This document shows, in pieces, positions 1 through 13,866 of a stretch of 64,000 bases of DNA (the first letter of the stretch is position 1; each line of letters opens with the position of its first letter). The position numbers were made by a program, and so were the translations under genes. Source of the stretch: Altererythrobacter sp. C41. Its GTDB lineage: Bacteria > Pseudomonadota > Alphaproteobacteria > Sphingomonadales > Sphingomonadaceae. The DNA lies in NCBI RefSeq assembly GCF_016803135.1, contig NZ_JAEVFE010000002.1, forward strand, positions 62,001-126,000. The letters run 5' to 3'. A model generated the notes under the pieces. The model saw only the letters and a list, made by a program, of their open reading frames with translations. It searched no databases and was not told the origin of the DNA.

Positions 1-4
1 ACGG

Positions 5-502
5 CTACCGGCCGCGAGGAACGTACGGCTTGGGCTGTGCCGGGGCATCGCTTTCGTTCGGCTGTTCCAGAACTTTTCGAAGTAGAGTGACCATCGCGGT
101 TCGTCCGCGCTCGGACAGGCTCACGATGACGCGCCGATGATCGAGCGGATCGGGAAGCCGTTCGATCAGCGCTTCGTCTTCCAGCCGGTCGATCAGCCGC
201 ATCGCCGAGGTCGCCGTCGTACCGGAGACCAGCATGAGCTGCTTGACGTAGACGATGCCGCCCTCCTCGCCGTTGACGAACAGCTCGAGCAGTATGTCCC
301 AGGCGTAGTCCTTCACCAGGCCGGGCGGAATGTGCTTGTCCACTTCCTTGCGGAGACGGATCATGTGACGGGCGCAATCGACGAGCTCTCGTTCGAAAAT
401 CGTCCGGCCCTGACCTGCCTGCGCAAGGGATTCGACCGTCCGCCGCGAGGTGGGTGTCGGGCCGGCATGAAGGGGGATGATCCTGCTCTTCGAACTTTTC
501 AT
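5..502 (-). CDS. MarR-family transcriptional regulator
   Basis: A 165-residue winged-helix regulator. The DNA-binding region is in the middle to C-terminal part: a recognition-helix-like TTATSAMRLIDRLE is followed by the wing DPLDHRRVIVSLSERG, a typical MarR pattern. It lies 47 bp downstream of the MurF-like ligase gene on the same strand, so it may be the last gene of the secretion operon or have its own promoter. I chose the ATG at 502; an in-frame TTG at 541 would add 13 residues, and neither has a convincing ribosome-binding site. A perfect ATTTG-TGT-CAAAT palindrome lies directly upstream of the ATG and could be its own operator. The ligand and target genes are unknown. Confidence 0.85.
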   Translation of the reverse strand: MKSSKSRIIPLHAGPTPTSRRTVESLAQAGQGRTIFERELVDCARHMIRLRKEVDKHIPPGLVKDYAWDILLELFVNGEEGGIVYVKQLMLVSGTTATSAMRLIDRLEDEALIERLPDPLDHRRVIVSLSERGRTAMVTLLRKVLEQPNESDAPAQPKPYVPRGR

Positions 503-506
503 GATG

Positions 507-519
507 ATTTGTGTCAAAT
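507..519. promoter_or_regulatory. Palindrome upstream of marR, possible autoregulatory operator
   Basis: ATTTG-TGT-CAAAT is a perfect inverted repeat with a 3-bp centre, lying 5 to 17 bp upstream of the likely marR ATG and inside the 47-bp gap after the ligase gene. MarR proteins usually bind short palindromes near their own promoter, so autoregulation is a reasonable inference. Its length alone could occur by chance. Confidence 0.4.
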
Positions 520-549
520 GCCCCGAAACAGTATTTAACAATTCGACTT

Positions 550-3500
550 CTAAGTGATCGATCCTTCTTTTGCCGATGCTATATCGGAAACCAACTTGTG
601 CATAGCAGTGCTATGTGAACCTTTGAAAAGAACTGCGTCCCCATTTTTCAGATCATCTAGTAAAGAACTTCTTAAGCTTTGAAGATCCGAGGGGCGACTC
701 GCGCGGATTTCTTCAGGGAGCTCCAACCAGAATTCGTCATACAGCGGACCGAGTGCATAGACCCGGTCGATGGGCTGCCGTGCCACGGCGGCGGCGAGCC
801 GCGTGTGATACAAGCCGGCATCGGGGCCCAGTTCGGCCATTTCGCCCAGCACGGCGATGCGGCGTGCCGCGCCGGTCTTGGTGCCGAGCAGTGCCAGTGC
901 GGCTTCCATTGAGCCGGGATTGGCGTTGTAGGCCTCGTCGAGGACGAGCACTCGCCGCCCCTCGATCTCGGCTTCGAATTCCCGGCCGCGGCCCTCCAGC
1001 GGGGCGAAGGTCGCCAGCCGCGACAGCGCCGGTTCGAGATCGCGGCCGAGCGCCCACAGCGCCGCGAGAACCGCCAGTGCGTTCAGCGCCATGTGTTCCC
1101 CCGCCGCGCTCAGCGCAAAGGCGACGTTGCGACGGCCGATGCGTGCCTCTGCGATGCGGGACGACGGGTCGTAGCCGATCAGCCTGACCTCGCATTCCGG
1201 CGTTCGGCCATAGTTGATCGCGCGCAGGCCGCGGCTTCGGGCGGCCATGTGGACCCGGGCCCATTCGGCCATCTCCCGGTTGAGAACCGCCACGCCGCCG
1301 GGGCGCATGCCTTCGAAGATCGCGCTCTTTCGCCGGGCGATCGTCGCGAGATCGCGGTGGTATTCGAGGTGCGCTGGCAGGATGTTGGTGAAGATCGCCA
1401 CGTCCGGCCGGGTCAGCCGAGAATTCTGCGCCATCCGCCCGATCGCCAGCTCCAGCGCGACATGCGGCACATCCCAGGGGATCGACGCGAGGTTCCAGGC
1501 GATCCCGTGCGGCAGGTTGGCGTTGTGGCGCGTCGTCCCGACCGCGCCGTAGCCTTCCATGGCATGCGCCAGCATCGCGACCGTGCTCGTCTTCCCGGCA
1601 CTGCCGGTGACGCCGACCACCTTCCCGCGCATCCGCTGGCGCGCGTACGCACCGAGATCCAGAATGGCCGTGCCGACATCATCCACCAGGAGCGAGGGGG
1701 CAGCAGTATGGCCGAGTTGCGCCGCATCGCTGCCGATGAACGCCGCGGCGCGGCTTTCGAGAGCAGGAACCTGTCTCTCCGGAACGCCGCGCTGCGCCCC
1801 CTCCGGCGGGCGAAGCGTGACCATGTCGCCTTCCCTGAACGTCGGCAGGAAGACGCACAGCCCGCCGGTCGACCAGTTTTCGGGCGGGCGCTTCAGCCAT
1901 TTTCCGCCCGTGGCCTTCTCGACATCCGGCGCCGTCCAGTGACGCCGCCCTTTCTCCGCGGGAGGGCGATGGACGGCGCCGTCTTTCCCGTCGCGCGCCA
2001 GCAGGTAGCGGCGATAGGCGGCGAGGCCCGAAAGGTAGTGCTCCACATCGTCGATCCGGATGCGGAAGGCGTGGTGGCGGATGAAGAAGCTGCCCGCGAT
2101 CTTTTCCGGCCGGGCGAAGAACATCGCCAGCTCGGGCCAGAAATGGCCGTTGAGCAGGTAATGCGCGCGGAAGTCGAGCGCCCGGTAGAAGCGCGCCAGG
2201 TCGATACCGTCGAGCAGGTGCTGCCGCTCGGGATCGGCGCGCAGCCGGGCGACCATGCTCTCGGCCGCGGTCATCAGTTCCAGCAGCGTCGGGAACGTCG
2301 TGATCCGCTCGAGGACGAAGCCGAGATGGCTGCGGAAGTTGTCGAGCCCGAAGCGGAAGTAGCGTTCCTCGGGCCGGTAGCGGGTCAGCTCGTTGACGGC
2401 GTAGCTGAGCCAGTGGTCGTGCGCCTTCCAGTGTTCCTGGTCGATGAAGTATGCGAACGCTCGCTCCACTGCAGACAGCCAGCGTTCCGCGCCCGTGGCC
2501 TCGTAGAGCCGCATGAGCGCGAAGGCCGCCTCGCCATCGTAGTAGATGATCCGGAAGCGCTCTTTCTCGTTCAGCGAGGGATAGGCGAGCACGTGGGAGA
2601 ACGATCCGGCGGCCGGGTTCTGCATGTGCAGGATTCCCGCGCCCAGCCGCTCGGCAAGCGCGAGGCTTCCGGCGGTTCCCGTCAGCGCATGGTGCTTGAG
2701 CAGCGCGAGGATCGCCACCGCGTTCCCGCCTAGCTTGATCTCGCTCCCGACGTCGACGAGGAACGCCGCTTCCTCCCCGGACGGCAGCGGCGCAGTCCGA
2801 ATGAGCTCGCCGGTCAGATAGCTCAGGGCCCGCCCAATCGCCTGTTCCAGGCCGTCGTCGTGCGTGACCTCCCACGCTTCGAGCATGGCGTAGACCGTGC
2901 TCGCATGGCGCAGCGCGTTGTAGGCCCGGATCGGGCGATCGAAGCACGGGTGCCAGCCGTAGTGAAAGCGCCCGTCGCGGAGAACCTGCGTGGCGAGATA
3001 GGCGCTGCCCGCATCGACGAGCTGCTCGCCATCCTCCGGCCGCAGAGCGCGCGCCGTGCGCCGCCCGGCATCGAGACCCGCGCCCGAAAGCTCGTGGACC
3101 TGCAGATCGTCGCCGACGAACGCGCCTCTGGTCGTGAACAGCCAGACCGGATCGTCGTCACCGAACGCAAGCTCCGTCAGCCCGTGGCGCTTTTCGGCAT
3201 AGATGCGGAAGTTCTTCTCGTTGAGCACGGCCGCCGCATCCCGGTTTCCGCCGTAGAGCATCGCGTTGGCGTTGATTTCGGTCTCGAGGAACGCGTGCTC
3301 GAAGCCGGGATCGAGCGCGATACCGAGGCGGAAGTAATTGCGCTTGATGGTGCGTAGCGCGGCCTTGAGCTCGCTCCAGGTCCGGCGCTCCACCGCATCG
3401 ACCCAGTCGAGCCGCAGCCAGCGAACCGCAGCCCCGCTTGCCGCGATCCGCTCGATACCGGCCCGCCAGGCCTCTTCGGCGGTGTCCCCGCTCGCGGTCA

Positions 3501-3636
3501 CGGTCGCCGCTCGCCGGGTTCCGTCGGTGAAGGAAAAGAACAGGATCGTGCGCGCCTGCCCTTCGACCTGCACGGATGGGACCTGCACCAGACAGGGGCG
3601 GAGGCGATCGAGGCGGGTTTGCAGCCGGTCCGTCAC
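550..3636 (-). CDS. Alpha/alpha-toroid-like protein fused to a MurF-like Mur ligase, in a type I secretion operon
   Basis: A 1028-residue protein starting at GTG 3636, which overlaps the HlyD stop codon in GTGA. Residues 1 to about 190 are an unrecognised N-terminal region. Residues about 190-560 are helix-rich and resemble an alpha/alpha toroid of the epimerase/glycosidase/cyclase type (for example YYDGEAAFALMRLYEATG). Residues about 580-1028 look like a full MurF: an N-domain, the P-loop GVTGSAGKTST near 674, the HLEYHRDLATIARRKSAIF segment holding the lysine usually carbamoylated in Mur ligases, and DEAYNANPGSMEAAL near 897. The ATP-dependent amide ligase chemistry therefore looks intact, but the substrates are unknown. 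Ordinary MurF has about 450 residues and sits in a division/cell-wall cluster; here it closes an adhesin export operon. A role in modifying the adhesin or an envelope polymer is inference. No signal peptide is evident, so it is probably cytoplasmic. Confidence 0.8.
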   Translation of the reverse strand: MTDRLQTRLDRLRPCLVQVPSVQVEGQARTILFFSFTDGTRRAATVTASGDTAEEAWRAGIERIAASGAAVRWLRLDWVDAVERRTWSELKAALRTIKRNYFRLGIALDPGFEHAFLETEINANAMLYGGNRDAAAVLNEKNFRIYAEKRHGLTELAFGDDDPVWLFTTRGAFVGDDLQVHELSGAGLDAGRRTARALRPEDGEQLVDAGSAYLATQVLRDGRFHYGWHPCFDRPIRAYNALRHASTVYAMLEAWEVTHDDGLEQAIGRALSYLTGELIRTAPLPSGEEAAFLVDVGSEIKLGGNAVAILALLKHHALTGTAGSLALAERLGAGILHMQNPAAGSFSHVLAYPSLNEKERFRIIYYDGEAAFALMRLYEATGAERWLSAVERAFAYFIDQEHWKAHDHWLSYAVNELTRYRPEERYFRFGLDNFRSHLGFVLERITTFPTLLELMTAAESMVARLRADPERQHLLDGIDLARFYRALDFRAHYLLNGHFWPELAMFFARPEKIAGSFFIRHHAFRIRIDDVEHYLSGLAAYRRYLLARDGKDGAVHRPPAEKGRRHWTAPDVEKATGGKWLKRPPENWSTGGLCVFLPTFREGDMVTLRPPEGAQRGVPERQVPALESRAAAFIGSDAAQLGHTAAPSLLVDDVGTAILDLGAYARQRMRGKVVGVTGSAGKTSTVAMLAHAMEGYGAVGTTRHNANLPHGIAWNLASIPWDVPHVALELAIGRMAQNSRLTRPDVAIFTNILPAHLEYHRDLATIARRKSAIFEGMRPGGVAVLNREMAEWARVHMAARSRGLRAINYGRTPECEVRLIGYDPSSRIAEARIGRRNVAFALSAAGEHMALNALAVLAALWALGRDLEPALSRLATFAPLEGRGREFEAEIEGRRVLVLDEAYNANPGSMEAALALLGTKTGAARRIAVLGEMAELGPDAGLYHTRLAAAVARQPIDRVYALGPLYDEFWLELPEEIRASRPSDLQSLRSSLLDDLKNGDAVLFKGSHSTAMHKLVSDIASAKEGSIT

Positions 3637-4820
3637 CGTTCGCGCAGCGCCTCCTGCGCCCGGTTGATCGGCTTCATCAGATATTGCAGCACCGTCTTCT
3701 GTCCGGTGTGGACGTCGACGGTGGTGATCATCCCGGGCACGATCGGGAAGCTCTCGCCGGCATCGTTGACCAGCGCGTTGGACGTCGTGCGGATGAAGAC
3801 CCGGTAGTAATAGACTTCCGGGTTCACCTCGTCCTGGATCGTGTCGGGCGAGATCGTCGCGACTTCGCCTTCGAGGCCGCCGTAGATCGAATAGTCGTAG
3901 GCGGTGACTTTCACCGTCGCCCTCTGCCCTGGGTGGATGAACGCAATGTCGCGCGGCGACATACGCGCCTCGATCATGAGCTGGTCCTCCAGCGGAATGA
4001 TCTCCATCAGCCGCCCGTTGGGCGGGATCACGCCGCCCACGGTCGAGACCTCCATGCTCTTGACGATCCCCTTGACCGGGGAGCGGAGCGTCAGCCGACT
4101 CAGGGTGTCGGAACGCCCGCGCATAACCGGGGCAAGCGCCTCGACCTGCTCGTTCGCTTCGGAGAGCTGCTGGCGCGCCTCGACCAGATATTGCGAGCGC
4201 AGGTCCGCCTTCTTCAGCTCGAGCTCGGAGAGCTGGCGCCGCAGCCGGATCACCTCGACATTGCTCGCTGCGCCGACCTCGATCAGCGATTCGCCGATCG
4301 CGACTTCGCGGCGGATCAGCGCGATCGACTGGTCGATGAGCCGGACCGACTCGTTCAGGCTGCGACGCCGCGTCTCGTAGAGGCGGGTTTCCGTGCGGAC
4401 GAGGTCCGGAAACTCGTCCAGCTCGCCTGGAAATGCGAGCGCCGTCTGATTGACTTCCGCCTGTAGGCGGGCCGACGCCGCCAAAGCCGCCCGGTACTTC
4501 GCAGCGCTTTCCTCGAACGTCGAGCTCGCCTGCGTCGGATCGAGCTGCGCCAGGATCTGCCCGGCCTCGACCAGATCGTCCTGCTTGACGTACAGCTTGG
4601 CGACGATCCCGCCTTCGAGCGATTCGATGACCTGCTCGCGCATCGTCGGTACGACCCGCCCGCTGCCGGTCGCCACTTCGTCGAGCGTGGCGAACCACGC
4701 CCAGAGGACGGCGGCGGCAAACAGTGCGCCGAGCGTCCAGACGAGACGGCTGGAGAGCTTCAGGCGGGGATCGGTCTCCTCCCCGAACAGCCAGTCCTCG
4801 CTTGCGGCCTGCGCGGTCAT
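3633..4820 (-). CDS. HlyD-family periplasmic adaptor of the type I secretion system
   Basis: A 395-residue membrane fusion protein. It has a short cytoplasmic N-terminus, one membrane segment (about residues 26-46, LVWTLGALFAAAVLWAWFA), a lipoyl-like half motif (VIESLEGGIVAKLYVKQDDLVEAGQILAQLD), a long coiled-coil hairpin (about 105-240) and a beta-barrel end with the family-typical segment GMITTVDVHTGQKTVLQYLMKPI. It bridges the inner-membrane ABC transporter and the TolC-like channel. Its ATG overlaps the ABC gene stop by 4 bp and its own stop overlaps the ligase GTG by 4 bp, so translation of the three genes is probably coupled. Similar to the LapC/BapC adaptors of large-adhesin exporters. 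Confidence 0.95.
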   Translation of the reverse strand: MTAQAASEDWLFGEETDPRLKLSSRLVWTLGALFAAAVLWAWFATLDEVATGSGRVVPTMREQVIESLEGGIVAKLYVKQDDLVEAGQILAQLDPTQASSTFEESAAKYRAALAASARLQAEVNQTALAFPGELDEFPDLVRTETRLYETRRRSLNESVRLIDQSIALIRREVAIGESLIEVGAASNVEVIRLRRQLSELELKKADLRSQYLVEARQQLSEANEQVEALAPVMRGRSDTLSRLTLRSPVKGIVKSMEVSTVGGVIPPNGRLMEIIPLEDQLMIEARMSPRDIAFIHPGQRATVKVTAYDYSIYGGLEGEVATISPDTIQDEVNPEVYYYRVFIRTTSNALVNDAGESFPIVPGMITTVDVHTGQKTVLQYLMKPINRAQEALRER

Positions 4821-6958
4821 GCGGCCTTGCCCTTCCCTTGCATCGTCGCGAGCGCGGCATGCTTGGGCTGGTCCAGCTTGATCGCGCCGTTGTGGATCAC
4901 GACGATCCGCTCGACCAGCTCCAGCACCCGCATGCGGTGCGTGGCGATAATCACGGTGCGGCCCTTGCTCCAGTCCGCGAAGCGCTCGATGAAATGCCGC
5001 TCGGTCGCCTCGTCCATCGCCGCGGTGGGCTCATCGAGCAGGACGACCGAGGGTTCGCGCAGCAGCAGCCGCGCGAGAAGCAGGGCCTGCGTCTGTCCGC
5101 CAGAAAGGCCCAGGCCCCCTTCCAGGATCATGTAGTCCAGCCCCGACTGCGTCCGGCGCACGAATTCGTCGGCGCCGACCATCTCCAGCATCGCTGCGAT
5201 CTGCAGGTCGGACGCGTTCGGCGCGCCCATCGTCAGATTGTCACGCAAGGTCCCGTGAAACAGGCGGCTGTTCTGGCTGAGCAGACCGATGTCACGCCGT
5301 ACGTCGGCCGGATCGATCTGCTGCAGTGCGAGATCGTCGACCAGCACTTCGCCCGCGTTCGGCGGCAGCAGCCCGGAAAGCGCCTGCAGCAGAGTCGACT
5401 TGCCGGCCCCGTTGCGGCCGAGCAGCGCGATCTTCTCGCCCGCGGCGATGTCCAGTTCCGGCACGGCCAGCGCGGGCGGCGCATTGGCGTCTCCGTAAGT
5501 GAAGACGGCCGAACGGAGGCTGAAAGTGCCCCGTATCGCCGGAATGTGGAGCCGCTGCCCGTGCTCGGGATTGTCGACCGGCAGCGCCATGATCTGATCG
5601 ACGCCCTGAATACCGACTTTCGCCTGCTGCAGCCGGTTCAGAACCTGCGTCACCTGCGAGATCGGGGCCATCATGCGCGAGCCCAGGATCGACGCGCCGA
5701 CGAGCGCGCCCGTGGTCATGTCGCCAGCGATCACCAGCGGCGCGCCGCAGAACACGATCGTGGCATAGACGCCGTTCTGCACGTTCTGCGCCCAGGCGGT
5801 CAGCCCGTTGGTGAGGCCACGGAGCTTGAGCTGCGCTTCGCCCGCCACGGCGTTGAAATGGTTCCATCGCTGCTGCAGCGGATCTTCGGCCTGGAGCGTC
5901 TTCACGTCCTCGATCCGCTGGACTGCCTCCACCAGCATCGCGTTGCGCAGGGAGGATTCGCGCATCGCCTCGGTCGCGTAGGCGCGCAGCTTCCGCTGGG
6001 CGAGCCAGCCGGGCACGAGCAGCAGCACCATCGCGCCGAGCGGGACCAGCGCGAGCGGCCCGGCAATGAACCAGAACGCCGCCAGGAACAGGATGAAGAA
6101 TGGAATGTCGGCGATCGCGGCCACGGTCGTCGATGTCAGCAGTTCGCGCACCTGTTCGAGATCGCGGAGCTGGGCGATGAACGTGCCGGTGGAGGCGGGG
6201 CGGTCGCTGTTCCGCACCCGCAAGGCATGGCCGAACACGCGGTCGGAGATGCGTAGATCCGCCCGCCGCCCCAGCACGTCGATGATATTGGTGCGCAGCT
6301 TGGTCAGCAGGAAGCTGAAGCCGATCGCCAGCAGCACGCCGATGAACAGGACGTAGAGCGTCGGAAACGATTCCGCCGGCACGACGCGGTCGTAGACCTG
6401 CATCGAGAACAGCACGCCGGCCAGCGCGAGCGTGTTCGTCACCAGCGAGGCGACGATGACGCTGGCGTAGGAGCGGCGGTCCTTCAGCAGGATGCGCCGC
6501 AGCCAGTGCTCCCCGTAAGGCCGAATGTAGGTATCGACCCGCGCGTCCGGGATGGCGCCGGCGGGGCGCGGGACGACGAAGCTCTCGCTGGCCTCGACGA
6601 GCTCGGCCAGCTCCATGCGCTGCTGCAGGCCGGCTTCGCCTGCGACAGCCAGGCTGACCTCCCCGGAAGCTCCGACGGCGGTGATCACGGCGAGATCGCC
6701 GCCATGCATCCGAACGATGATCGGCAGGCGCCAGCTCGTCAGCGACAGCGAGGCCGGGTCGGCGAAGTGGACCTGCAATCCCGCATGCCGTGCGAGCACG
6801 CGGATGCGCTCCTCGTCGCCCCTGGCGTGCAGCCAGCGATCGGACAGCCGGGCCGTCTCGGTCGACACCGGCAGGCCGTATTGGCGGGCGACGAGATGAA
6901 AGGCCTCGATCCAGGCCTGCGGGCGGAAATCCGCATCGGGGGCGGCCCTGACCGTCAC
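4817..6958 (-). CDS. Type I secretion ABC transporter/permease, LapB-like
   Basis: A 713-residue fused exporter. Residues 1 to about 125 resemble a C39 peptidase fold without a recognisable catalytic Cys, that is a C39-like domain as in RTX and large-adhesin exporters. A six-helix ABC membrane region covers about 160-420. The nucleotide-binding domain has Walker A GRNGAGKST near 513, signature LSGGQ near 616, Walker B VVLLDEPT near 638 and the H-loop IATHR near 671. It powers one-step export of an unfolded substrate from the cytoplasm, here almost certainly the adhesin encoded upstream. A degenerate C39 domain argues against leader-peptide cleavage and for substrate docking. It overlaps the TolC and HlyD genes by 4 bp each. 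Confidence 0.95.
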   Translation of the reverse strand: MTVRAAPDADFRPQAWIEAFHLVARQYGLPVSTETARLSDRWLHARGDEERIRVLARHAGLQVHFADPASLSLTSWRLPIIVRMHGGDLAVITAVGASGEVSLAVAGEAGLQQRMELAELVEASESFVVPRPAGAIPDARVDTYIRPYGEHWLRRILLKDRRSYASVIVASLVTNTLALAGVLFSMQVYDRVVPAESFPTLYVLFIGVLLAIGFSFLLTKLRTNIIDVLGRRADLRISDRVFGHALRVRNSDRPASTGTFIAQLRDLEQVRELLTSTTVAAIADIPFFILFLAAFWFIAGPLALVPLGAMVLLLVPGWLAQRKLRAYATEAMRESSLRNAMLVEAVQRIEDVKTLQAEDPLQQRWNHFNAVAGEAQLKLRGLTNGLTAWAQNVQNGVYATIVFCGAPLVIAGDMTTGALVGASILGSRMMAPISQVTQVLNRLQQAKVGIQGVDQIMALPVDNPEHGQRLHIPAIRGTFSLRSAVFTYGDANAPPALAVPELDIAAGEKIALLGRNGAGKSTLLQALSGLLPPNAGEVLVDDLALQQIDPADVRRDIGLLSQNSRLFHGTLRDNLTMGAPNASDLQIAAMLEMVGADEFVRRTQSGLDYMILEGGLGLSGGQTQALLLARLLLREPSVVLLDEPTAAMDEATERHFIERFADWSKGRTVIIATHRMRVLELVERIVVIHNGAIKLDQPKHAALATMQGKGKAA

Positions 6959-8277
6959 AGGACGGTCCCGCCGACCGTGGTTCCGGCGAGCCCGAAGGCC
7001 TCGCGCGCGGTTCCGGAATTGACCAGGCAGTCGACCTGCAGGCGGCGCAGGTCGTGCTGTGTGTTCGCCCTGTCGAAGCGGACCTGATGCAGTTCCTGCT
7101 CCGCGTTGAGCAGGTCGACCAGCGTCTTGGTGCCCATCTCCAGGTATTGCAGGCGGTAGAGCTTGCCGGTCTCGCGCATGCTCGCCTCGCGGAAGGCGAG
7201 CGTGTCGAGCACGCGGCCGAAGCTTGCCACCTGGCGCTGCGCCTCGCTCAGCGTGCGGCTCACGTCGTTGCGGATGCGCGCTTCCGCCGCGTCGGCGGCG
7301 CCCAGCGCGTGGGAAGCGCCGCGGATGCGCGCGCGGTTCGCCCCGCCGTTGTAGAGCGAGGTCGAGACGTTGATCCCGAAATTGTACTCTTCACGGCCCC
7401 CGAAGGGATCGTGGATGTCGGTCGCGCCGCCCGCGCCGAGCGAAACGGTGGGCATGCTTTCGGCCCGGCTGCGCTCCAGGTCGGCAAGCGCCTGGTCGCG
7501 CTCGGCCCGAACCTCGCGGATCGCCGGAATCGTTTCCCAGTCCGGCTCCCCTTGCGCGCAGGACTGCATGAAGCCTTCGGGCAGCTCGGACGACACCGCG
7601 GGCGCCTCCCCGCGGCCGAGCAGGTGGGCGAGGGTCGTCTGCCAGCGCAAGTGTTCGGCCTCGATCTCCTCGATCGTCGCGTGGGCCGCCTGCACGCGTG
7701 CGTCGGCCTGCAGCACATCGGCCTTCGTCGCCGCGCCTTCATTGAAGCGGTGCTGCACGAGATCGCTGATGCCGCGCACGCTTTCGAGCTGGTCGAGAGC
7801 GATCTGCCGTAGCGCTTCGGTGCGCTGGAGCTCGATGACGGAGTAGCTGGTGTCCCGGATCAGCCCATCTACCGCGAGCAGGAGCTGCGCTTCGCCGATC
7901 GCGACGCCGGCCTCGGCCGTGTCGACCGAGCTGCGCACTTTCCCGAAGTCGTAGAGCATCTGCGAGACCGAGACGTTGGCGCGAGGGCGCCAGCGGCTCT
8001 GGCCGATATTGTCGTAACCCGTGCCGACACCCGCGTTGATCTGCGGCAGATAGCCGGCTTCGGCGACGTCGATCTCCTCGGCCCGCGAATCGAGCCGCGC
8101 CTCCGCTTCGACCACGGAGGGGTGCCAGGCGACCGCCTCGCGCGCGACACGGTCGATCATGAGGGGCGCCGGACTGTCAGGAGGTGAAGCCGCCAGGTAC
8201 GACGGTAGACAGAGTCCGCAGGCCCATCCGACTGCAACAAGCCACCCATTCCCCCGCTTCACCCGATCACACGTCAC
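6955..8277 (-). CDS. TolC-family outer-membrane channel of the adhesin exporter
   Basis: A 440-residue outer-membrane efflux protein with an N-terminal signal peptide (hydrophobic WLVAVGWACGLCLPSYLA). It shows the internal duplication of the family: each half has long helices with heptad spacing, and the C-terminal half includes LQYLEMGTKTLVDLLNAEQELHQ, the TolC-type segment around the equatorial domain. Two Cys residues (SCAQGE and VDCLVN) are unusual and could pair. It lies 71 bp downstream of the adhesin and overlaps the ABC gene by 4 bp, so it forms the outer-membrane exit of the same system. A second TolC paralogue is encoded at 39211-40704, but only this one sits with an ABC/HlyD pair. 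Confidence 0.93.
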   Translation of the reverse strand: MTCDRVKRGNGWLVAVGWACGLCLPSYLAASPPDSPAPLMIDRVAREAVAWHPSVVEAEARLDSRAEEIDVAEAGYLPQINAGVGTGYDNIGQSRWRPRANVSVSQMLYDFGKVRSSVDTAEAGVAIGEAQLLLAVDGLIRDTSYSVIELQRTEALRQIALDQLESVRGISDLVQHRFNEGAATKADVLQADARVQAAHATIEEIEAEHLRWQTTLAHLLGRGEAPAVSSELPEGFMQSCAQGEPDWETIPAIREVRAERDQALADLERSRAESMPTVSLGAGGATDIHDPFGGREEYNFGINVSTSLYNGGANRARIRGASHALGAADAAEARIRNDVSRTLSEAQRQVASFGRVLDTLAFREASMRETGKLYRLQYLEMGTKTLVDLLNAEQELHQVRFDRANTQHDLRRLQVDCLVNSGTAREAFGLAGTTVGGTVL

Positions 8278-8304
8278 ACATTCTCACTCGTACTGCGCCA
8301 ACAA

Positions 8305-8331
8305 GGGCCCGCACCGATTCGGCGCGGGCCC
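8305..8331 (-). terminator. Strong GC hairpin between adhesin and TolC genes, possible attenuator
   Basis: On the minus strand GGGCCCGC and GCGGGCCC form an 8-bp stem around a short loop that can itself pair (CCGA with TCGG). It is followed by CCCTTGTTGG, a poor U-tract. It occupies most of the 71-bp gap between the adhesin stop (8349) and the TolC start (8277). It could partly terminate transcription or stabilise an mRNA end, so that adhesin transcript exceeds exporter transcript. The weak U-tract makes full termination unlikely. Confidence 0.5.
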
Positions 8332-8348
8332 CGTGAGAATACAGGCAG

Positions 8349-13556
<5,208 letters not shown>

Positions 13557-13581
13557 CTCCCCTGTTTCCCCACTGGAGGCA

Positions 13582-13643
13582 GACTAAAAATAGTCATTTA
13601 AATGAAACGAGCGGTTAGCCGCGTAAAACTAACGTCTTACGCG
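13582..13643. promoter_or_regulatory. Palindrome-dense control region upstream of the adhesin
   Basis: Within about 60 bp lie GACTA-aaaa-TAGTC (13582-13595), the self-complementary CATTTAAATG (13595-13604), and two interleaved inverted repeats: GTTAG 13614-13618 with CTAAC 13629-13633, and CGCGTAA 13620-13626 with TTACGCG 13637-13643. The interleaved pairs cannot easily form together as an RNA pseudoknot because one loop would be 1 nt, so they are either alternative hairpins or DNA-binding sites. A TATAAT-like box on the minus strand lies further upstream near 13690. The whole 13557-13984 gap is AT-rich near the gene and I see no credible gene in it. Confidence 0.5.
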
Positions 13644-13866
13644 CAACTATAGCCATTTCTTATAATTACGATCTATCTGTTGGGGATTATATAGGCAACT
13701 GGCGACGCCGAGGTCGTTCCGTTTCCGGAATAGTTACTTTCTTACACTCTGTGTGTCGTGGATTTTTCGTGCGGTGAAGTGTGGCGCACTGTCGATGAGC
13801 CGCTGTCCTACTGGGCACGAAAGATCATCGCCTGCCGGCTTGGACGCGGCGTTCCGGCGGGAATCG

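Noticed and set aside
3637-4860. Upstream extension of the Mur-ligase frame across the HlyD gene
   Set aside because: The translation there is Arg/Ala/Gly-rich shadow of the HlyD gene in another frame. The GTG at 3636 overlapping the HlyD stop is a better start.
13614-13643. H-type RNA pseudoknot in the adhesin leader
   Set aside because: The two stems are interleaved but one loop would be a single base spanning a 7-bp stem, which is not feasible; alternative hairpins or protein sites are more likely.
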